From positions 1 to 33,043 of the forward strand of contig CAYYNP010000083.1 of the NCBI GenBank assembly GCA_964472545.1: a stretch of 33,043 bases of DNA, written 5' to 3'. A program made the translations under genes and the position numbers. The notes beneath the pieces are model-generated. The model was given only the letters and a program-made list of their open reading frames with translations, was not told the DNA's origin and made no database searches. This document shows, in pieces, positions 28,982 through 33,043 of the stretch (the stretch's first letter is position 1; each line of letters begins with the position of its first letter). The DNA comes from CAYYNP01 sp964472545 (lineage in GTDB: Bacteria; Planctomycetota; Planctomycetia; Pirellulales; Thermoguttaceae).

Positions 28982-30017
28982 GGTCCTTCTCCGCAAACGT
29001 ATCGACGGCGCGAAATACCGCCTGGATCGCCTCCGGCGTCGTCGTCAACGGGACGTCCGCCGCCGTGGTCGCCAACCCCAAGTGTCGATCGCCGCGGCCG
29101 GCCTCCAAGATCCGAACGTACTCGTCGTGGATCGTCTCCGGCGAGGACCGATCGAGGGTCGGGCCGTGGACGCCCGTCAGAAGCACCTTGTCGGCACCGG
29201 CACGTAGCCGGGCGTCGGCCAGGCCGTCGCGATGGTCCAGGCCAAAGCCGACCACGTTCGGCAGTCCGGCCAGCGGCTGAAGAAACGGCCCGAGCATCGC
29301 TCCCCCGTGATGCAAGAAAATCGGTCCGGTAACCTGGCCGTACGCCTGCCGCAGTGCCGCAGTGCCCGACTCGTCGAGTATCTTCCGCGTGATCACGCCG
29401 GGATTGGAGAAAACGGCCGAGGAGACGATCATCGTGGCGCCGTCGGCCAACAGCGCGTTGGCCCAACGCACGAAGAAGCACGTCGTCACCTCGAGCATGC
29501 GAGACACGCCTTGCGGGTCAAACAACAGCGTCTCCAGCCACGTGTCGATCCCCAGGATCAACGCCGGCAGGTCCAAAGGGCCGAGAATGACTCCGGCAAT
29601 CGGCACCTCATCGCCGTAGCGGCCGGCAAGCAAACGTACGGCCTCGCGAACGTAACGCAGGCGGGGGTGTCCGTCCACGTCGGGGACAGACAACCCGGCG
29701 ACCTGCTCGGCGGCGGCAAGGGCCGGAACCGACACGGCCGGCGGTTGCTTTGGATAATACCGCACCTCCGCTCCAAAGGCCTCCGCTTCCGCCGCGAAGG
29801 CAAACGGGGAGAGCAGCAAGTCGGGCCCGAACGTCTCCCGAACCGCAATCTGGCCTTCGGCGTACGCCTGAGAATCCGTGTAGTGTTCCCGCAACGGACG
29901 GCCCGTCAGACGCGCACCGTAAAGGCTCAACGTCGCAGTGGCGAAGCGGCGATCGGTGGGCCCGCCTTCGACGATCGCTCGGCACCGTTGCATGCTGTTC
30001 AGTTGCATGCCGTTCAT
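28959..30017 (-). CDS. UroD/MtaA-family protein without the zinc-site cysteines
   Basis: 352 residues from the ATG at 30017, which overlaps the corrinoid gene stop as ATGA. The sequence follows the uroporphyrinogen-decarboxylase/MtaA barrel: 'GPLDLPALILG', 'DGATMIVSSAVFSNPGVI', 'FLHHGG' and 'LPNVVGFGLDH' mark successive strands. MtaA and MtbA move methyl groups from a corrinoid protein to a thiol using zinc held by His-x-Cys and a later Cys. Here the first site reads H236-H-G-G (Cys replaced by Gly) and the second region near 315-325 has no cysteine; the only cysteines are C12 and C180. It is therefore not a standard thiol methyltransferase. The frame extends upstream to 30356 within the corrinoid gene, but that part is not supported. 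Confidence 0.8.
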   Translation of the reverse strand: MNGMQLNSMQRCRAIVEGGPTDRRFATATLSLYGARLTGRPLREHYTDSQAYAEGQIAVRETFGPDLLLSPFAFAAEAEAFGAEVRYYPKQPPAVSVPALAAAEQVAGLSVPDVDGHPRLRYVREAVRLLAGRYGDEVPIAGVILGPLDLPALILGIDTWLETLLFDPQGVSRMLEVTTCFFVRWANALLADGATMIVSSAVFSNPGVITRKILDESGTAALRQAYGQVTGPIFLHHGGAMLGPFLQPLAGLPNVVGFGLDHRDGLADARLRAGADKVLLTGVHGPTLDRSSPETIHDEYVRILEAGRGDRHLGLATTAADVPLTTTPEAIQAVFRAVDTFAEKDRAAGRAP

Positions 30018-30685
30018 ACGACGCCCTCCTCCGCCAGCGCGCCGGCCCAGAGGCGATCCATCAGCCCCGGCACCGCCAGAGCATTGTACGCGGTCCCGTC
30101 GCCGCCGACCTCGTCGACCAGCGACGGCCGCAGATTGAAGATCGCACCGCCCACCGCCATTTGCAGACGGCCCCGCAGCCCGCGCGCGTCGATCTGCTCT
30201 CGCAGCCGAAGGATATTCTCGGCCGTGGTGTGCATCATCGCGGACGCTCCGACCACGCGCGCCCCGACCTCCACCGCCTTGTCGACGAACGTCTCGGCCG
30301 GAACATCGTTGCCCAAATCGACCACTTGCCAGCCGGCTGCCCGCAAGAAGACACACACCATCTTCCGCCCCAAGGCATGGTAGTCGTCCTCGATATTGCC
30401 GATCACCACGGGCCCTTTGGTGAGGTTGTCGGCCGGGCCGAATTCATCTTCCCGCGCTGCGCTGAGCACGTCCTCGGCAACCTTCGCCGCCAGATAGCCG
30501 TGAGCCAGCGTCATCGGGGCTTCGCCGCTCCAGAGTTCCCCTAGCTCCACCAGCGCCGGCTCGAGCACCTCGATCACCGCCTGCCGCCGTCCATGGTCGC
30601 GGGCCCAATCCATGATCAGCCCGACCGCCCCCTGACGGTCGGCGTCGAGAATTCGCTCGATGACCTGCTGACGGATCGAGACCAT
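30014..30685 (-). CDS. Corrinoid (B12)-binding protein, MtaC/MtbC-like
   Basis: 223 residues. The first 90 form the helical cap domain; the rest is the Rossmann-like B12 domain. D-x-H-x2-G ('DDYHALG', about 116-122) carries the histidine that replaces the lower cobalt ligand. 'SAMMHTT' and 'VGGA' are the other two binding motifs. In methyltransferase systems such proteins carry the methyl group between two enzymes. The cap keeps Trp and, ten residues on, His ('LWSGEAPMTLAH'), but the Glu of the light sensor CarH is Ala. GGAGG six bases before the ATG at 30685 sets the start; a frame from 30736 is not supported. A 4-base overlap joins it to the UroD-like gene. Confidence 0.92.
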   Translation of the reverse strand: MVSIRQQVIERILDADRQGAVGLIMDWARDHGRRQAVIEVLEPALVELGELWSGEAPMTLAHGYLAAKVAEDVLSAAREDEFGPADNLTKGPVVIGNIEDDYHALGRKMVCVFLRAAGWQVVDLGNDVPAETFVDKAVEVGARVVGASAMMHTTAENILRLREQIDARGLRGRLQMAVGGAIFNLRPSLVDEVGGDGTAYNALAVPGLMDRLWAGALAEEGVV

Positions 30686-30724
30686 GGAGTTCCTCCGTTC
30701 GTACGGCATCGCCCAATCAGCGCA

Positions 30725-30753
30725 ATCGTACCACACAAAGGAAGGGCGACCAA
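30725..30753 (-). promoter_or_regulatory. Candidate extended -10 promoter of the corrinoid-kinase unit
   Basis: Minus strand TTGGTC (30753-30748, 3/6) and TACGAT (30730-30725, 4/6) are spaced by 17 bases, with TGG before the -10 forming an extended -10. The leader would be only about 33 bases, too short for a cobalamin riboswitch. The 146-base gap to the Rrf2 gene also contains GGGCA-AC-TGCCC (30768-30779). Confidence 0.4.
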
Positions 30754-30831
30754 GACGGCTGTACGGTGGGCAACTGCCCCCAACTGCCCGGCCCTCTGCC
30801 TTGGCCCACGTGCGCCCGACGCCGATAGCGG

Positions 30832-31266
30832 TCAGATGTGATACATCGGCTCGCCCTGATCTTTGGCCCGTTCGAGCAACTCGGCCAGAGAGATATCGTT
30901 GAGCATGTTGTGCTGCACGGAGCGGATCTGCTGCCAGGCTTGGCTGAGGACCTTCACTGCGGGAGAGTCAGGCGACGCCGCCGGCCCCTTGCCGTTTCCC
31001 CCGGCCGAGCCCTCGATCTCCTCTTTCACTTGCCCCAAAGAGACCTCTTGCGGCGGTTTGATCAGGTGGTAGCCGCCGGCAGCTCCACGGACACTGGTGA
31101 CCAGTCCGGCTCCCTTCAACTGCAGCAGAATCTGCACCAAGAATCTCGGCGGCACGTCGTGTCGCTCGGCGATCCGGCGAATGCGAACGGGCGTGCCCGA
31201 TCCGTACTGCGACGCCAGTTCCAGCATCGCAATGCAAGCGTACTCGGTTTTGGCGGAGATCTTCAT
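30832..31266 (-). CDS. Rrf2-family transcriptional regulator without Fe-S cysteines
   Basis: 144 residues from the ATG at 31266, with GGAGG five bases ahead. 'MKISAKTEYACIAMLELA' and 'IRRIAERHDVPPRFLVQILLQLKGAGLVTSVRGAAGGY' are the Rrf2 winged-helix signature. The loop that carries three cysteines in IscR and NsrR is here Gly/Lys/Pro-rich with none (C10 is the only Cys), so the protein is more like the CymR-type regulators, which sense through another protein or ligand. It lies head of the corrinoid cluster and divergent from rhaB, and may control either. An autoregulatory site at 31354-31380 is likely. Confidence 0.92.
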   Translation of the reverse strand: MKISAKTEYACIAMLELASQYGSGTPVRIRRIAERHDVPPRFLVQILLQLKGAGLVTSVRGAAGGYHLIKPPQEVSLGQVKEEIEGSAGGNGKGPAASPDSPAVKVLSQAWQQIRSVQHNMLNDISLAELLERAKDQGEPMYHI

Positions 31267-31347
31267 GTAATCCTCCACGGCGGTAGAAAAGCCCGCTCGG
31301 CCTGATTCCTTTATCGTCTCACACCCACATTTGCATCTACCCTAGTA

Positions 31348-31376
31348 ATCATAGTCAAGATTGTCAACAATGTCAA
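31348..31376 (-). promoter_or_regulatory. Consensus promoter of the Rrf2 gene
   Basis: Minus strand TTGACA (31376-31371, perfect) and TATGAT (31353-31348, 5/6) are spaced by exactly 17 bases, the best sigma-70 match in the window. Transcription would begin near 31341 and give a leader of about 75 bases. Confidence 0.7.
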
Positions 31377-31380
31377 CAAG
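31354..31380. repeat. Three tandem 9-base repeats over the Rrf2/rhaB promoters
   Basis: GTCAAGATT, GTCAACAAT and GTCAACAAG follow one another without gap (31354-31362, 31363-31371, 31372-31380). They cover the spacer and -35 of the Rrf2 promoter and the -35 of a candidate promoter in the other direction. The position suits an operator, perhaps for the Rrf2 protein itself. Confidence 0.6.
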
Positions 31381-31389
31381 TCCTGTTAT
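31361..31389 (+). promoter_or_regulatory. Candidate promoter for rhaB, overlapping the Rrf2 promoter
   Basis: TTGTCA (31361-31366, 5/6) and TGTTAT (31384-31389, 4/6) are 17 bases apart on the plus strand. It overlaps the opposite promoter and its repeats, so the two directions may compete or be co-regulated. Confidence 0.4.
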
Positions 31390-31416
31390 GATGCAGCCCC
31401 GTTGGGGGGGCATCAT
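31388..31416 (+). repeat. Long inverted repeat before rhaB
   Basis: ATGATGC (31388-31394) and GCATCAT (31410-31416) pair perfectly; inside them CCCC (31397-31400) can pair with GGGG (31406-31409) after a two-base bulge. The 11-base stem starts at the putative -10 of the plus-strand promoter and could be an operator or a leader hairpin. It lies about 140 bases before the rhaB start. Confidence 0.55.
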
Positions 31417-31480
31417 GGGGTAACCTCCCGCCTTCATTGCGGCTGCGGGCCTTGACCTTAGGGGGCTCAAAGGCGAGAAC

Positions 31481-31552
31481 ATGCTTTCGCGTGGGGCTCC
31501 GGCGTATCAACCGGGATTGGACACTCTTTGCCGAGACGAAAGGCGGTCGTAG
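31481..31552 (+). CDS. Possible 23-residue leader peptide before rhaB
   Basis: An ATG at 31481 with AAGGCG upstream opens 23 codons and stops three bases before the rhaB ATG. The peptide (MLSRGAPAYQ...) has no recognised family. The spacing would allow translational coupling with rhaB, which has only a weak ribosome site of its own, but chance is an equal explanation. Confidence 0.2.
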   Translation: MLSRGAPAYQPGLDTLCRDERRS

Positions 31553-31555
31553 ACG

Positions 31556-33043
31556 ATGAGTGAGAGAGCATTCTTGGCCGTAGATATGGGGGCTTCAAGT
31601 GGGCGCCATGTGGTGGGGCTCTTCGACGGAAATAAGCTCCGGCTCGAGGAAGTCTTCCGCTTCGAAAACGGCGCCGTCGAAGCGCACGGCAACCTCTATT
31701 GGGATTTGTTGGGGCTTTGGTCGCACGTGCGCCAGGGGCTTCGTGCTGCCGGCAGCCGATTCGGCTCGCAAATCGCCAGCGTCGGCGTCGATACCTGGGG
31801 TGTCGATTTCGGGCTGCTGGGGCGTAACGACGAACTGCTCGGCAATCCCTATCACTATCGCGACCGCCGCACCAACGACATGCCCGATCGGGCTTTTTCG
31901 ATCGTGCCCCGCGAGGAGATTTTCCGCCACACCGGATTGCAGTTCCTGCAGTTCAACACGCTCTTTCAACTCGCGGCGATGAAACTCGCCAACTCGCCGC
32001 TGCTGGACGTCGCCGAAACGTTGCTGATGGTGCCCGACCTGTTCCATTGGCTGCTGACCGGCGTGAAGTGCAACGAGATGACCGAGGCCAGCACGTCGCA
32101 GTTCTACGATCCGGTGGCCGGCGGCTGGGCGACCGAGTTGCTCGGCGCGTTCGACCTGCCCACCAACATCCTCGGCACCATCGAACAGCCGGGTACCGAC
32201 CTGGGACCCTTGCTGCCGAATCTGGCTGCCGAGACGGGGCTGACCGAAACCAGAGTCGTTCTGCCCGCCTCGCACGACACCGGCAGCGCCGTGATGGCCG
32301 TGCCGGCCCAGAGCATCCCCGGCCAACGGCCCGACTGGTGCTACATCAGCCTGGGCACTTGGGCATTGATGGGCATCGAATCGCCCCAGCCGGTGATCAA
32401 CGACACCGTGTTGCGGCTGAACTTCACCAACGAAGGCGGCGTGGGCAACACCAGCCGCGTGCTGAAGAACATCACCGGGATGTGGCTGCTGCAAGAATGC
32501 CGCCGCATTTGGAACCTCGACGGCCGCAACTGGGACTGGGAGGACCTCAACCGGCTCTCGGCCGCCGCCAAGCCGCTGGTTTCGTTCATCAATCCCGATA
32601 CGCCCGACTTCGTCGCCCCGGACAACATGCCCCAGACGATTTGCGACTTCTGCCGCCGCACCGGCCAGACCGTGCCGGCCGATGAAGGCGCCATCCTGCG
32701 ATGCGCCCTGGACAGCCTGGCGTTGAAGTTCCGCCAGGTGCTCGCGATGTGCGAAGAACTGGCCGGCGGCCGCCTCGAAACGATCCACATCGTCGGCGGC
32801 GGCACCCAAAACCGCCAGCTCTGCCAGGCCGCCGCCGACGCCAGCGCCCGCCGCGTGGTCGCCCGACCCAACGAAGCCACCGCCATCGCCAACGTGATGG
32901 TCCAAGCCGTCGCCACCGGCGACGTCGCCTCGATCGCCGAAGCCCGCGAGGTGATCTCGCGCAGTTTTGAAGTCGAGGAGTACGAGCCGCGCGAGACGGG
33001 GGCTTGGGATGATGCGTTTGAGAGATTCGCGGGGGGAGTGGAG
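31556..33043 (+). CDS. rhaB: Rhamnulokinase (3' end cut by the window)
   Basis: 496 codons are visible with no stop before the window edge, close to the full family length. It is a FGGY-family sugar kinase that phosphorylates L-rhamnulose to rhamnulose-1-phosphate. 'AVDMGASSGRH' is the N-terminal phosphate-binding loop. 'SVGVDTWGVDFGLL' precedes the sugar-binding region. 'LPASHDTGSAV' and 'YISLGTWALMGIE' are characteristic of RhaB as opposed to glycerol or xylulose kinases, and 'HIVGGGTQNRQLCQ' is the FGGY C-terminal signature. The start at 31556 fits the family opening. L-rhamnose isomerase or aldolase genes could follow downstream, outside the window. Confidence 0.93.
   Translation, partial: MSERAFLAVDMGASSGRHVVGLFDGNKLRLEEVFRFENGAVEAHGNLYWDLLGLWSHVRQGLRAAGSRFGSQIASVGVDTWGVDFGLLGRNDELLGNPYHYRDRRTNDMPDRAFSIVPREEIFRHTGLQFLQFNTLFQLAAMKLANSPLLDVAETLLMVPDLFHWLLTGVKCNEMTEASTSQFYDPVAGGWATELLGAFDLPTNILGTIEQPGTDLGPLLPNLAAETGLTETRVVLPASHDTGSAVMAVPAQSIPGQRPDWCYISLGTWALMGIESPQPVINDTVLRLNFTNEGGVGNTSRVLKNITGMWLLQECRRIWNLDGRNWDWEDLNRLSAAAKPLVSFINPDTPDFVAPDNMPQTICDFCRRTGQTVPADEGAILRCALDSLALKFRQVLAMCEELAGGRLETIHIVGGGTQNRQLCQAAADASARRVVARPNEATAIANVMVQAVATGDVASIAEAREVISRSFEVEEYEPRETGAWDDAFERFAGGVE

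Noticed and set aside
30014..30685. A CarH-type light-dependent repressor
   Set aside because: There is no MerR-like DNA-binding domain, and the Glu of the W-x9-E-H motif is missing. The protein is a stand-alone corrinoid carrier.
30686..30831. Cobalamin riboswitch in front of the corrinoid gene
   Set aside because: The gap is only 146 bases, the predicted leader about 33 bases, and I see no B12-box-like sequence.

Overview
The window looks like planctomycete chromosome, most likely Pirellulales or a relative. It is GC-rich. It carries a PEP-CTERM lectin, an SHD1-domain protein, a PQQ-type beta-propeller protein with the 'GFRGP' N-terminus, a Uma2 protein, a GAFTDA-type sigma-54 activator and a gingipain-like (C25) protein, a mixture typical of that phylum. 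This placement is inferred from gene content, not from a marker tree. I saw no tRNA, rRNA, CRISPR array, transposase or phage gene.

Layout. 1-2.4 kb: a VTT/YqaA membrane protein and a cysteine-free tandem C-type-lectin protein with a PEP-CTERM tail, both on plus. 2.5-5.6 kb (minus): a small membrane protein, a metallophosphoesterase and a sigma-54-dependent response regulator. 5.8-12.1 kb (plus): Uma2, a large TPR-like exported protein, a PQQ-repeat protein and a DUF6666-like exported protein. 12.2-15.0 kb (minus): a C25 peptidase homologue and a WD40 lipoprotein. 15.2-19.0 kb (plus): the fatty-acid cluster rpmF-fabD-fabG-acpP-fabF, with a consensus-like promoter before rpmF and a second one before acpP. 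19.1-21.5 kb (minus): a Tat-exported molybdopterin oxidoreductase and an SHD1 protein.

21.6-31.3 kb (minus) is the most unusual part. Reading in the direction of transcription there is an Rrf2-type regulator, a corrinoid (B12)-binding protein, a uroporphyrinogen-decarboxylase/MtaA-like protein, a DUF1638 protein, a GAF-PAS-PAS-PAS histidine kinase, an Rcp1-like single-domain response regulator, a REC-headed kinase of the HisKA_3 type, and a REC-PAS-HK-REC-Hpt hybrid kinase. The five genes from the corrinoid protein to the single-domain regulator overlap one another by 4, 23, 11 and 11 bases, so they form one translationally coupled unit. No methyltransferase for a primary substrate (MtaB, MtbB or MttB type), no corrinoid reactivase and no DNA-binding output domain are present. 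The UroD-like protein lacks both cysteines of the usual zinc site. I infer a signalling system in which a corrinoid protein supplies the input to a kinase cascade; the function itself is not shown by the sequence.

31.5 kb to the end (plus): rhamnulokinase (rhaB), divergent from the Rrf2 gene and open at the window edge. Three intergenic copies of a small palindromic repeat (near 4.15, 10.7 and 12.1 kb) share a 20-base head and are probably members of a dispersed family.
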